From Cyclobacterium salsum (lineage in GTDB: Bacteria > Bacteroidota > Bacteroidia > Cytophagales > Cyclobacteriaceae), in the NCBI RefSeq assembly GCF_010119245.1, contig NZ_WNKG01000005.1, forward strand, positions 186,001 through 250,000: a DNA stretch of 64,000 bases, in the 5' to 3' direction. The notes under the pieces were generated by a model that had not been told where the DNA came from, ran no database searches, and worked only from the letters and a program-made list of their open reading frames with translations. Of the stretch, positions 46,537 to 56,004 are shown one piece after another. Both the position numbers and the translations under genes were made by a program. Numbering within the stretch: the stretch's first letter is position 1; each line of letters begins with the position of its first letter.

Positions 46537-46552
46537 AACCGCATATGCGGTT
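46537..46552. promoter_or_regulatory. Perfect 16-base palindrome upstream of sucA (possible operator)
   Basis: AACCGCATATGCGGTT is its own reverse complement. It lies 22 bases upstream of the -7 box, about where a -33 element or activator site would be, in a 303-base gap that otherwise shows no gene. A second, weaker inverted repeat (GTATTT-GT-AAATAC) lies farther upstream near 46610-46625. Confidence 0.5.
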
Positions 46553-46789
46553 ATACAAATATTACTGATAATCAGCATTTCCGTTTTTTGACATCCATAT
46601 AATAGTTTGTATTTGTAAATACGGTAGTATATCCTTTTTTTCTTATGCCTTTCGTAAAAGTTGATTCTGAATTCCTTGATATCAGGACTTGGATTGGGTC
46701 AAAAAAAGATGAGATTTTGATAAATGGGCTGATTTCCGAGCAATAAACCGGAAGGGGATCGAGGGTTGGAGCATGTTTACCTGGCATCC

Positions 46790-47605
46790 TTACCCGAAAT
46801 AGGTAAAATCCAAAGGGTTTTGATATTCAAACTGAAAACCGGTTTGCTGCCATTTTTCACTGGATATTTCTTTCCATTTTTGTGTAGGAGGACTTTCATA
46901 ACTGGCAGGAGGTGGAAAACCAAGTTCAGCTGCATTTTTTTCGAAAAGGACTTTTTTAGCGGGGTGTTCGGGACTCACAATGTTAAATGTTTCGTTCCAA
47001 AGGTGTTGATCGATTAGCCAATAAATGGCCTGGACTGCATCTTTCCGGTGAATGTAATTGACCGGAGGATGTCCGGGAACATTTTCTTTTCCGGAAAAAT
47101 ACCTTCCTGGAACACGGTCATCCCCCAATAGTCCTCCAAACCGAAGAACCGATAGGTCATAGGTTTTTTCTTCCCACAAAAGCCGTTCTGAATGCCATAA
47201 AGCCGGATTCCCGGTAGTTTCACCCGTGAGTTCATCGGTTTCTCGGGCGATTTGATTCTGGCTGGGGTAAACGGAAGTAGCACTCACATAGACCACCTTT
47301 CCAATGCCAAGTTCCCTGATTACTTGCCTAAGGTACTTGATCTGCTGGGGGTGAAAATCATCTGACTTGGTGCGGCGGGATGGTGGGATATTGATAAATA
47401 AAAGATCGGTCTCAAAAAGTTGCGAGGGGAAAGTACTGGCAAGGCCGGGACTGAGCAGCAGTTGATCCGCCTGAATTCCCTGCCGAATCAGTTGCGCTTT
47501 TTTTTCCTGGCTGCGGGTACTGCCTTTTACTGAAAACCCCTTCTGTTGAAGAAATTCGGCCAGCGGAAGGCCCAGCCAGCCTAATCCAATTATACTTATA
47601 GTCAT
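46790..47605 (-). CDS. NAD(P)-binding epimerase-like protein (extended SDR, YeeZ-like)
   Basis: From the ATG at 47605 (MTISIIGLGWLGLPLAEFL) the protein has 271 residues. The Rossmann loop is GLGWLG, with R-S-Q following the second strand, which suggests NADP. YVSATSVYP near residue 115 marks the SDR centre, and YIHRKDAVQAI fits extended SDRs of the sugar epimerase branch. The usual YxxxK dyad is not obvious, as in YeeZ-type relatives. Substrate unknown. Confidence 0.78.
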   Translation of the reverse strand: MTISIIGLGWLGLPLAEFLQQKGFSVKGSTRSQEKKAQLIRQGIQADQLLLSPGLASTFPSQLFETDLLFINIPPSRRTKSDDFHPQQIKYLRQVIRELGIGKVVYVSATSVYPSQNQIARETDELTGETTGNPALWHSERLLWEEKTYDLSVLRFGGLLGDDRVPGRYFSGKENVPGHPPVNYIHRKDAVQAIYWLIDQHLWNETFNIVSPEHPAKKVLFEKNAAELGFPPPASYESPPTQKWKEISSEKWQQTGFQFEYQNPLDFTYFG

Positions 47606-47740
47606 TATTTTTAGTTTTCGAAAAAAACGATTTCTATCCGAAATTGGAAAGGGTGAGTTGGCCTGATTTGAAAAGCCGGTCAAATCACCTTCAATGAGTG
47701 ATTACTCAGTCCGCTCGGGATCGCGGAAAAGGCTGCTTAT

Positions 47741-48367
47741 TTAATGCTTTTTAGGAGCGGTACCAAATACATAATCCCAAAGCGGGGTACTCACTCCAAA
47801 TGCTACATCCGGGTCTTTGTAATGGTGAATCGAATGATTGACCCATAAAATCTTGAGGAAATTTTTTGGTGGTTGGTACGCATGAACGGTGTAATGAACC
47901 CCGAGGTACAGGGCATAGCCCATTAGGAATCCGGGGAGAAAATAGAAGACCATATCTCCCATGATAAACTCAAAAAGGAAATAGAGTATTACCGTATAAA
48001 GCCCCGATATAACCGGAGGCATGGCTAGGCGGTCTTTGTCTTTGGGGTAATCGTGGTGCACTCCGTGGACGGAATATTGTAATTTATCCTTCCAGCGGGT
48101 ATCTGGAACCATATGGTAAAGGTACCGGTGCAACAGGTATTCCACGAACGTAAAAAACAAAAAACCACTCAATAGCAGCCCGGCTCCTTTCCAGAAGGAA
48201 ATACTGGCTGTAAAAATTCCAAAATATAACGAAAAAAGGCCTACACCTAGAAAAATGGCGATAGGTATGCTGATATGGGTTCTGCTTAGTTTTTCCAATG
48301 CGGGATTGGTAAACATTTTGGCGGAACCGCTATTATCTGGCCGGTCCAATCTTCCAATTTTTTTCAT
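47741..48367 (-). CDS. Fatty acid hydroxylase family membrane protein (FA2H-like)
   Basis: Integral membrane di-iron hydroxylase of 208 residues with four hydrophobic segments and the His clusters HRYLYH (about 80-85), HGVHH (about 98-102), HYTVH near 159 and HSIHH (about 178-182). This is the sterol desaturase/fatty acid 2-hydroxylase family. Since Bacteroidota make sphingolipids and sulfonolipids with 2-hydroxy acyl chains, 2-hydroxylation of an amide-linked fatty acid is a reasonable guess, but the substrate is not shown by sequence. Confidence 0.83.
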   Translation of the reverse strand: MKKIGRLDRPDNSGSAKMFTNPALEKLSRTHISIPIAIFLGVGLFSLYFGIFTASISFWKGAGLLLSGFLFFTFVEYLLHRYLYHMVPDTRWKDKLQYSVHGVHHDYPKDKDRLAMPPVISGLYTVILYFLFEFIMGDMVFYFLPGFLMGYALYLGVHYTVHAYQPPKNFLKILWVNHSIHHYKDPDVAFGVSTPLWDYVFGTAPKKH

Positions 48368-48509
48368 TCTTTATATAACTTTTGGTCAATGTGCGTTCTT
48401 TTACTACCTAATGTAGGCATTAAAACCATCATTTGGTATTATTTGTCAATTTAACGTATTGAGGGCCGTAGCTGGTTTCAAAATTAGCAAAAAACATACC
48501 TGAATTTAC

Positions 48510-49652
48510 TCATTGATTTTCGGCGAGCAGGGTATTCTCGATGGTCTTCGCATAAAAGGCCTCGTATAAGGGTAAAACTGCCGTCACATCAAATTTCTTT
48601 GCTCTGGCAAGGGCATTTTTTTTAAAAACGGGCAGGTTCTTTTCATCCAGAATAATTAGTGCCTTTTCAGTCATCCCTTCGATATCTCCCACTTCGCATA
48701 AAAATCCCGTTTCGGCGTTGATGTTCAATTCGGGTATTCCGCCTACGTTACTAGTCAATAAGGGGACTTCACAGGCCATGGCTTCCAAGGCGGCCAATCC
48801 GAAACTTTCTTTTTCGGAAGGCATGATAAATAGATCCGCTACGGACAGCACTTCCTCTACCGCCTCCAGTTTGCCTAGAAACCGGATGTCCTCGCAGGTC
48901 CCCAGTTGTCGGCAAAGCCTCTCCATTTTATCCCTTTCCGGACCGTCTCCTACCAATAATAGTTTACAAGGGATGACTTTTCGAACTTCAAAAAAAACCC
49001 GAATCACATCATCCACCCGCTTTACCTTGCGGAAATTGGACGTATGAACCATGAGTTTTTCATCATTTGGGCATATGGCGCGCTTAAAATGTTCTTTCTT
49101 TTGTTTTTTGAAGCGATTTAGATCGATGAAGTTAGGGATAACCTCTATGTGGTTATCCACGTCGAAGTGCAATAAGGTGTCCTTTTTTAGGTCTTCCGAA
49201 ACGGCCGTTACCCCATCCGATTCATTGATGCTAAAGGTAACGACAGGCTCATAGCTGGGATCTTTTCCCACCAGGGTAATGTCTGTGCCGTGTAGCGTGG
49301 TAACTACCGGAATGATGATTCCCTGCCGTTTTAATATCTGTTTGGCCATATAGGCCGCTGATGCATGAGGAATGGCGTAATGGACGTGAAGCAAGTCCAA
49401 TTGCTCGTATTTAACCACGTTTACCATTTTGCTGGCCAGGGCCAGTTCGTATGGGGCGTGTTCAAAAAGCGGATAACTCTTAATATCCACCTCGTGGTAA
49501 AAGAGATTTTCGCTGAAAAAATCAAGTCTGGTGGGTTGGCTGTAGGTGATAAAATGAATCTGGTGACCCTTAGCGGCTAGCGCTTTGCCTAACTCAGTTG
49601 CGACTACTCCGCTTCCACCGAAGGTGGGGTAACAGACGATCCCGATTTTCAT
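48510..49652 (-). CDS. bshA: N-acetyl-alpha-D-glucosaminyl L-malate synthase, bacillithiol pathway
   Basis: GT4 glycosyltransferase that joins UDP-GlcNAc and L-malate, the first step of bacillithiol synthesis. The 380-residue protein starts MKIGIVCYPTFGGSGVVATELG, characteristic of BshA, and has HVHYAIPHA near residue 95, TLHGTDITLVG near 125 and the donor-site motif MPSEKESFGLAALEAMACEVPLL split around residue 285. No bshB or bshC is adjacent in the window. Confidence 0.93.
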   Translation of the reverse strand: MKIGIVCYPTFGGSGVVATELGKALAAKGHQIHFITYSQPTRLDFFSENLFYHEVDIKSYPLFEHAPYELALASKMVNVVKYEQLDLLHVHYAIPHASAAYMAKQILKRQGIIIPVVTTLHGTDITLVGKDPSYEPVVTFSINESDGVTAVSEDLKKDTLLHFDVDNHIEVIPNFIDLNRFKKQKKEHFKRAICPNDEKLMVHTSNFRKVKRVDDVIRVFFEVRKVIPCKLLLVGDGPERDKMERLCRQLGTCEDIRFLGKLEAVEEVLSVADLFIMPSEKESFGLAALEAMACEVPLLTSNVGGIPELNINAETGFLCEVGDIEGMTEKALIILDEKNLPVFKKNALARAKKFDVTAVLPLYEAFYAKTIENTLLAENQ

Positions 49653-49714
49653 CCTAAAAGATTTTTGTGAAGGCTATTTTATCCAAGTTCAACACCATAC
49701 CTATATTGTTTTGT

Positions 49715-52684
49715 TCATTTTCCCGCCAAAAGGAACTCACTTTTTATGGATTTATAGATAATGTCCTGAATGTCTGAACGAATGTTTTCGCGTAGTAGTC
49801 GATTATTCCCCGCATCAGGGTGTACCCGGTTGGATAAAAAAACATAAATCAACTGATTTTCCGGATCGGCCCAGGCGGCCGTACCGGTAAAACCCGTATG
49901 GCCAAAGGTGCTCAAGGAAGCCAGGTTACCCGTGGGGCCTTTGTCTTTTTCCGGGTCCGGTTTGTCCCAACCCAATGCACGCCGGCTGCGGAACGATTGC
50001 TTACTGGTGAATTTTTCTATCGTTTCGGAATTGAGCAGTTCTACCGGACCATATTTTCCGTCCTGAAGCATCATTTGCATTATTTTGGCCAGATCATTTG
50101 CGGTGCCAAAGAGTCCCGCATGACCGGCCACTCCGCCATACAATGCGGCTCCCGGATCATGTACGTATCCCTGTACCAGGGTTTTTCTGAAGATGCGATC
50201 GTCTTCGGTAGGAGCGATTTCCTTTGGTTTGTATTTCTGTAAGGGTAAATACCCAAAGCGGTACATGCCCAACGGATGGTAAAAATGTTGTTCCAAAAAC
50301 TCATTCATGGGTTGGTTTACCCGTGTCTCGATCAAGCGGTGCAGCAGGTACATTCCCACGTCTGAATACCGATAACTGTATTTTCCATTCCGGGGACGGA
50401 CATACCGGAGGTTTGAGGCAAGCGTCCATTTCCATACACTGTCCGGAAGGGAATGGTGGGCAAAAACGCCCTTGGCTACAGGAATAGTATACGGGGATTT
50501 AAGTTCCCTGCTGTAGTATTCTTCCTTCCATTCGGTTCCTTCCAGGGTGTTGGTGAAATGGGGGATGTAGGGGACCAATCCGGCTTCATGGGTTAAAATA
50601 TCCCGGATGCGTAGCGGTGCTTTATTGGTTCCCTCAAGCTCCGGTAAATACGTTTGCAAAGGCTCGTCCAACGAAATAAATCCTCGGTTTTCCAAAAACA
50701 TAATGGCCTGTGTGGTAGCCAACACCTTGGTAAGGGAAGCCAGGTCGTACATGGTTTTGTCGGTGACAGGTACGTTTTTTTCGTAATCCAGGTGCCCATA
50801 GAATTTTTCAAAGACCACCGCACCATTTTTAGCGACCAGTACGGTGCCGCCCGGGGTGGCTTTCGATGAAATGGCCTTTTCCATCAGATCGTCAATTTTC
50901 ATCAAAACCCGACTGTCCATCTGTTGGGCTTCCGGGGTGCTGTATGCCAGCCGGTCCAGATGTGGCGTAGCGATGCCATGCCCCTGACTCCAGGTTTGGG
51001 AGAGACTAATGGGGAGTTTTCCGGTTCCTGGCCTTCCGCCAAAAATCACCTGAGGCGCCAGGCTCTCTGTGAAATCGTTCTCCTCGTAGGCTAAAATGAG
51101 ATTATCCTGTCCCTCGAAATTTTCAGCCGCATAGGCATTGCCGAAAACCACTGTAATGACTTTATGGTCGTTCTGTAAGCGGTTAATGAACTCAATTTCC
51201 TCGGTATTTAGTCCAAAATTCCGCCGCGGATTATTGCTCATGCCCATCACCCCGACCACGATGGTGCCAAAACCCTTCAGGTTGCGCTCCATGGCAGCGT
51301 AATTGTCTCGATTACTGTTTGGTCGCAAAGTGAAATGGGTAAATTCAGTATATTTGTCCAGGTAGTTTTTGAAGGTTTCCCCCTTGCTGCCCAATGTAAG
51401 GGAGGCCATATTTTCCATATCCAGGTGCCGTACAGGGATAGCTTGCTCCTGGTTGTTGACTACCGTAATGGAAGCAGCATAGAGCTGTTCTATCAGTGCC
51501 TGCGTACCAAAATTACTGATTCTCTCTACCAGTTTTTGGGTGGATACTTCTTGTTTTTGGTGCAATCCGGCCCAGTATTTTGCATGGAGTATTTTGCGTA
51601 TACGGAAATCTATTTCCTCTTGGGTGATTATACCGGATTCCACGGCATCCAGGATTAGGGCTTTGGACTTGGGCACATCTTCTGCATAAAGCAGGATATC
51701 ATTTCCAGCCAGCAGGGCCATTAAGTCTACCTGCCCTGGCTTGTATAGATTGCTAACCCCTTTCATATTCAGGGCATCAGTGAAAATCAGTCCCTGAAAC
51801 CCCATTTCCTCCTTAAGTAAGCCAGTGACCACCTTTGGTGAAAGCGTGGTAGGAAGGTCCGCCTCACTTCCCAGGCTGGGGATATGCAGATGAGCCACCA
51901 TAATGCTCATTAGTCCCTCATCGATTAGTTCCCGATAGGGATATAAATCAATATCCATAATCCGTTCCTTGCTGTTGTAAATTACAGGAGTGGTATAGTG
52001 AGAGTCTGCATTTGTGTCCCCATGTCCTGGAAAATGTTTCGCATTGGCCATTACGCCATTATCTTGCATCCCTTTCATATACGCCAGGGATTTTCTACTG
52101 ACCAGGTTTTTTTGTTCTCCAAACGACCGGTAACCAATAACCGGGTTCTCCGGATTCGAGTTGACATCCACTACCGGGGCAAAATTAATATGCATGCCCA
52201 TTTCCTTAAACTGCCTTGCTATTTCCTTGCCCATTTGGTAGACCAGCCCATCATCGGTGGCTGCACCCAGGGTCATTTGTTTGGGAAATTGCAATACGCT
52301 GTCCAGACGCATCCCCATACCCCATTCCGCATCCATGGCAATAAAAAGGGGGGTTTTAGCTAGTTGCTGATAATGATTGGTCAGATGCGCCTGCCTGACA
52401 GGGCCTCCCTGGAAGAATATCAAGCCGCCCAAATTCTCCTCGCGAATCAGGTGTGAAATTTCTTCTTGATGTGCGGATCCTTTATTCGAGTAAGCCGCCA
52501 CCATAAACAGTTGCCCCAGGCGTTCTTCAAAACTCAGGGAATTAAAAATACTATCAACCCAATGCTGCTGTTTCGGGCTGTTTTCCCCGGGGAAAGGATC
52601 GGAAGCTGCCTGCAACCCGGTACCCGTAAAGTAAGCTAGCAACAAAAGGAAACAAAAAGGCAATGCATAAACTTTTTGACACAT
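49715..52684 (-). CDS. GH3 beta-N-acetylglucosaminidase-like / serine beta-lactamase-like fusion
   Basis: A 989-residue secreted protein (signal about 1-26). Residues about 40-380 form a GH3 NagZ-type barrel with KHFPGHG (216-222) and the Asp-x-His dyad ending at His229, plus the nucleophile Asp in IFTDALNMKG near 295. A GH3 C-terminal alpha/beta domain follows (to about 580), then a class C beta-lactamase/DD-peptidase-like domain (about 600-985) with SLTK (Ser-x-x-Lys) and YRYSDVG. The two activities suggest handling of cell-wall fragments, GlcNAc cleavage plus peptide or ester hydrolysis. Such fusions occur widely in Bacteroidota. Confidence 0.9.
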   Translation of the reverse strand: MCQKVYALPFCFLLLLAYFTGTGLQAASDPFPGENSPKQQHWVDSIFNSLSFEERLGQLFMVAAYSNKGSAHQEEISHLIREENLGGLIFFQGGPVRQAHLTNHYQQLAKTPLFIAMDAEWGMGMRLDSVLQFPKQMTLGAATDDGLVYQMGKEIARQFKEMGMHINFAPVVDVNSNPENPVIGYRSFGEQKNLVSRKSLAYMKGMQDNGVMANAKHFPGHGDTNADSHYTTPVIYNSKERIMDIDLYPYRELIDEGLMSIMVAHLHIPSLGSEADLPTTLSPKVVTGLLKEEMGFQGLIFTDALNMKGVSNLYKPGQVDLMALLAGNDILLYAEDVPKSKALILDAVESGIITQEEIDFRIRKILHAKYWAGLHQKQEVSTQKLVERISNFGTQALIEQLYAASITVVNNQEQAIPVRHLDMENMASLTLGSKGETFKNYLDKYTEFTHFTLRPNSNRDNYAAMERNLKGFGTIVVGVMGMSNNPRRNFGLNTEEIEFINRLQNDHKVITVVFGNAYAAENFEGQDNLILAYEENDFTESLAPQVIFGGRPGTGKLPISLSQTWSQGHGIATPHLDRLAYSTPEAQQMDSRVLMKIDDLMEKAISSKATPGGTVLVAKNGAVVFEKFYGHLDYEKNVPVTDKTMYDLASLTKVLATTQAIMFLENRGFISLDEPLQTYLPELEGTNKAPLRIRDILTHEAGLVPYIPHFTNTLEGTEWKEEYYSRELKSPYTIPVAKGVFAHHSLPDSVWKWTLASNLRYVRPRNGKYSYRYSDVGMYLLHRLIETRVNQPMNEFLEQHFYHPLGMYRFGYLPLQKYKPKEIAPTEDDRIFRKTLVQGYVHDPGAALYGGVAGHAGLFGTANDLAKIMQMMLQDGKYGPVELLNSETIEKFTSKQSFRSRRALGWDKPDPEKDKGPTGNLASLSTFGHTGFTGTAAWADPENQLIYVFLSNRVHPDAGNNRLLRENIRSDIQDIIYKSIKSEFLLAGK

Positions 52685-52721
52685 GGGGGTGTTAAAATTT
52701 TATCGATTATAATAATAAGAA

Positions 52722-52729
52722 TAACTTTG
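52722..52729 (+). promoter_or_regulatory. Candidate -7 promoter box of the mutL operon
   Basis: TAACTTTG on the plus strand, just over 200 bases before the first gene of the operon; the leader would be long. Confidence 0.35.
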
Positions 52730-52932
52730 CATTCAATAGGCTAAAGAGTTAACCAAAACTACATAAATTCCGATCAGCTACCTACTTAAAAGTGATGAGC
52801 AGAATTTATTTTATTCAAAAAACAATAGTTAAGTAAGTTCGGTTTCAGCCACTTTTGGTTTGACCTACTTGAGAAGAGGAAAAGCCGATGAAATTCATCT
52901 TAGCCGATCCCGGGCATTCAATCAATAGAACA

Positions 52933-53343
52933 ATGAAATTTCCATCTATATTCCGGACCAACCAACCCAGAAGATTTCAAATAAATCCCAGGCATTACGA
53001 TCCTGTAAGAGAAGAGATTGATCAGCGAACGCAAAATATCAAAAGGGAGTTGGAAGCCAGAGGGGTTCTTGAATCCGAAGAGAAATTAAAGGCAGATAGT
53101 AGCTATTCTCATGGATCCAGTATCAGGGGCGCATTCACCAGTGGGAGCCCAATCAAAAAGCAGCCATCGTCGGTGATGCAGAGTGCCGGTATGATGCGCA
53201 CGATTATTTTTGTGCTGCTGGTCGGTAGCTTTGTGGGATACCTGTACTTGGGTCCTGATTTTTTCTATTACATGTTATACCTGGGAGTCTCAGTGGCCTT
53301 ACTCATTGGTTTGTTCAAATTAAAACCCAAAAAAAATAAATGA
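52933..53343 (+). CDS. Small membrane protein of unknown function, first gene of the mutL-rhomboid cluster
   Basis: From the ATG at 52933 (MKFPSIFRTNQPRRF) the protein has 136 residues; an ATG at 52888 is possible. A basic, Gln/Arg/Asp-rich N-terminal half (RRFQINPRHYDPVREEIDQR) is followed by a Ser-rich linker and two membrane helices (about 88-105 and 108-125), ending in KLKPKKNK. Its stop overlaps the mutL start (ATGA). The family is not recognised here; position and topology are all that can be said. Confidence 0.75.
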   Translation: MKFPSIFRTNQPRRFQINPRHYDPVREEIDQRTQNIKRELEARGVLESEEKLKADSSYSHGSSIRGAFTSGSPIKKQPSSVMQSAGMMRTIIFVLLVGSFVGYLYLGPDFFYYMLYLGVSVALLIGLFKLKPKKNK

Positions 53344-55187
53344 ATGACCTGATTCAGCTGTTGCCCGATGCAATTGCCAACCAAATTGCTGCAGGAGAGG
53401 TGGTGCAACGACCGGCTTCAGCATTGAAAGAATTGTTGGAAAATGCCATTGATGCAAAGGCAAAGAACATTTCCGTGGTGGTCAAAGATGGAGGCAAATC
53501 ACTGATTCAAGTGGTCGATGACGGTATGGGGATGTCTATCACCGATGCGCGCATGTGTTTTGAAAGGCATGCCACTTCAAAAATCCGGAAATCAGATGAT
53601 CTGTTTGCCATCCGGACCCATGGGTTCAGGGGAGAGGCCATGGCATCTATCGCTGCGGTGGCACAAGTAGAGATGAAGACCAAACGGGCAGAGGATGAAT
53701 TGGGAACCTGCATCGTCATTGAAGGATCAATGGTGAAAAAGCAAGAGCCGGTCGTGTTTCGGGACGGTTCTTCCATTTCCGTCAAGAATTTGTTTTTTAA
53801 TGTACCCGCCAGAAGAAATTTTTTAAAATCTCATGCAGTTGAAACCCGGCATTTAGTGGAGGAGTTTCAGCGCGTAGCACTGGCTTATCCGGAGGTAGCC
53901 TTTTCATTCTTTCAAAATGACCTGGAACTCTTTAACCTAAGCGAAGGAAAGCTCAGCAAGCGAATTCTAGGGGTTTTTGGAAAGCAATACCGGAATCAAC
54001 TCATCGCCTGCCAGGAAGAATCACCTCATATTTCTATCAAAGGGTATATAGGGAAACCGGAACAGGCCAAAAAGACCCGGGGAGAACAGTACTTTTTTGT
54101 CAACAATCGCTTTATAAAAAGCACCTACCTGGCCCATGCGGTGCAGAACGCATTTGAGGCCCTGATCAGCTCCGACCAACACCCGTTTTACGTGTTGTTT
54201 CTGACAATAGATCCCAAGCACATTGACATTAACGTTCATCCGACGAAGACAGAAATCAAGTTTGACGATGAAAGGACCATTTACGGAGTGGTCCGATCTG
54301 CAGTCAAGCAAGCCCTGGGAGCACACCATGTAGTTCCCATGATCGATTTTAGCATGGATGTGAATTTAGCCAACAACTGGAGTACTGATGGCGCAAAGCG
54401 GCAGGAAATAGGAGCCGAAAACGATTACCGAACTTACCGAGGCCCTGCCCTGGAAAATAAAAGTACCAAAGGTTGGGAGCAGCTATTTCGGCAGAATCCG
54501 GAAGACCGGGCCCTCCAATTTGACCCGGATCGAAGCGATCCCGAAGAGGGGCAATTGGTGACCTTTTCCAGTAAAGCCAATGAAAAGGAGGATTCCCAAT
54601 CTGCCTCCCCGGAGGTATCTATGGGATCCGGGAAGACCTTTCAGGTAGAACAAGCGTACATTATAGCGCAGACTTCCTCCGGATTACTTATCTTTGACCA
54701 GCAGGCAGCTCATCAGCGCATCTTGTACGAGCGCTATTTCCGGCAGTTGGAACAGGCCGGTGGAGCTTCTCAGCAATGTCTTTTCCCACAAACCATTACC
54801 TTGAGTCCAGCGGACTTTGCGCTGGTGATGGATTTAAATGAGGAGCTGAATGATTTAGGGTTTCAGTTGACGGTTTTTGGGCAGCACTCGCTATTGATCA
54901 ACGGGGTTCCGGCGGACATTTCGATATCCAGTGAAAAAGTGCTGTTTGAAGAATTGCTGGAGCAATTCAAACATTTTAAAAATGAACTTTCCCTCGGCAG
55001 AAAGGAAAATCTGGCAAGATCCTTGGCCAAGAAAACGGCTATTAAAAGGGGGGATAGGTTAAAAACCCAGGAAATGGAAAATCTGGCCGGACAACTGTTT
55101 GCCTGCCAAAATCCAAATTACAGTCCGGAGGGCATTAAGACCTTTGTTAAATTAGATGTAAACAAAATAGAGCAATTTTTCTATTGA
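53340..55187 (+). CDS. mutL: DNA mismatch repair protein MutL, altered endonuclease motif
   Basis: Mismatch repair matchmaker with 615 residues. The GHKL ATPase domain is intact: ELLENAIDAKA (Glu/Asn), DDGMGM, RHATSKI and THGFRGEAMASI. In the C-terminal domain the endonuclease motif DQHA(x)2E(x)4E reads DQQAAHQRILYE (453-464), with His and the first Glu both Gln, and the CPHGRP-type motif is absent (ACQNPNYSPEG). It may therefore rely on another strand-incision activity. Coupled to the upstream membrane protein. Confidence 0.97.
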   Translation: MNDLIQLLPDAIANQIAAGEVVQRPASALKELLENAIDAKAKNISVVVKDGGKSLIQVVDDGMGMSITDARMCFERHATSKIRKSDDLFAIRTHGFRGEAMASIAAVAQVEMKTKRAEDELGTCIVIEGSMVKKQEPVVFRDGSSISVKNLFFNVPARRNFLKSHAVETRHLVEEFQRVALAYPEVAFSFFQNDLELFNLSEGKLSKRILGVFGKQYRNQLIACQEESPHISIKGYIGKPEQAKKTRGEQYFFVNNRFIKSTYLAHAVQNAFEALISSDQHPFYVLFLTIDPKHIDINVHPTKTEIKFDDERTIYGVVRSAVKQALGAHHVVPMIDFSMDVNLANNWSTDGAKRQEIGAENDYRTYRGPALENKSTKGWEQLFRQNPEDRALQFDPDRSDPEEGQLVTFSSKANEKEDSQSASPEVSMGSGKTFQVEQAYIIAQTSSGLLIFDQQAAHQRILYERYFRQLEQAGGASQQCLFPQTITLSPADFALVMDLNEELNDLGFQLTVFGQHSLLINGVPADISISSEKVLFEELLEQFKHFKNELSLGRKENLARSLAKKTAIKRGDRLKTQEMENLAGQLFACQNPNYSPEGIKTFVKLDVNKIEQFFY

Positions 55188-55206
55188 TTAAGTAAAACGG
55201 AATCCT

Positions 55207-55998
55207 ATGTTCAGATCCCTTACCCCCATTGTGAAAAATTTACTGTTAATCACGGTGGGGATGCATGTAATTGCTTCCTTTTTTATTCCTCAGTTAAAAA
55301 ACCTTTTTGCGCTCTATTATGTGGAAAGTAGGTTTTTTATGCCTTTTCAGTTTGTGACCTACATGTTTATGCATGCCGACTTCTGGCACCTGCTTGGCAA
55401 CATGTTTGGTCTCTTTATTTTTGGCCCGCTGCTGGAGCAGTTTCTGGGGCCGAAAAAGATACTCATCCTTTGGATGGTGTGTGGCATTGGTTCCGGAGTA
55501 TTGTATTCCGGATACAATGCGTATAAAATGGGAAACCTGAACGACCGGATAGAAGCCTTTACCAACGATCCGGATCCGGAAACATTCAATCGCTTTGTTT
55601 CAGATAACCGGCATCTGTTCAATCCGGCCATTTATGACTTTATTGACAAATATAGCCGAGATCCGGAAAGTACCGAACTGGTTTCCGCGGCCAAGCGAAC
55701 CATGCTGGATATACGGGACAGGCAGGTGAATATTCCCATGGTGGGAGCATCGGGAGCCTTGTTCGGAATTCTTATTGCCTTTGGCATGCTTTTTCCCAAT
55801 ACCCAGCTGTTCTTGCTGTTCCCGCCCATGCCCGTCAAAGCAAAATACCTTGTTTTGTTCTATGGACTATACACGGTTTATAATATATTTGTATCGAATC
55901 CGATGGATAACGTGGCGCATTTTGCGCACCTATCGGGCTTGGTCATCGGTGCGGTATTGGTCACCTATTGGAAGAAGGACAGGAGAAATTTCTATTAA
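55207..55998 (+). CDS. Rhomboid intramembrane serine protease 1
   Basis: A 263-residue protein with six membrane helices. The catalytic Ser is in VGASGALFGIL (about residue 182) and the His in NVAHFAHLSG (about 240). FMHADFWHLLGNMFGLFIFG gives the usual H/N motif of helix 2. An about 60-residue soluble insert between helices 3 and 4 (ESTEL, RNRFV-type charged region, about 115-170) is larger than in short rhomboids. It lies 20 bases after mutL and 7 before a second rhomboid. Confidence 0.92.
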   Translation: MFRSLTPIVKNLLLITVGMHVIASFFIPQLKNLFALYYVESRFFMPFQFVTYMFMHADFWHLLGNMFGLFIFGPLLEQFLGPKKILILWMVCGIGSGVLYSGYNAYKMGNLNDRIEAFTNDPDPETFNRFVSDNRHLFNPAIYDFIDKYSRDPESTELVSAAKRTMLDIRDRQVNIPMVGASGALFGILIAFGMLFPNTQLFLLFPPMPVKAKYLVLFYGLYTVYNIFVSNPMDNVAHFAHLSGLVIGAVLVTYWKKDRRNFY

Positions 55999-56004
55999 TA
56001 CATC

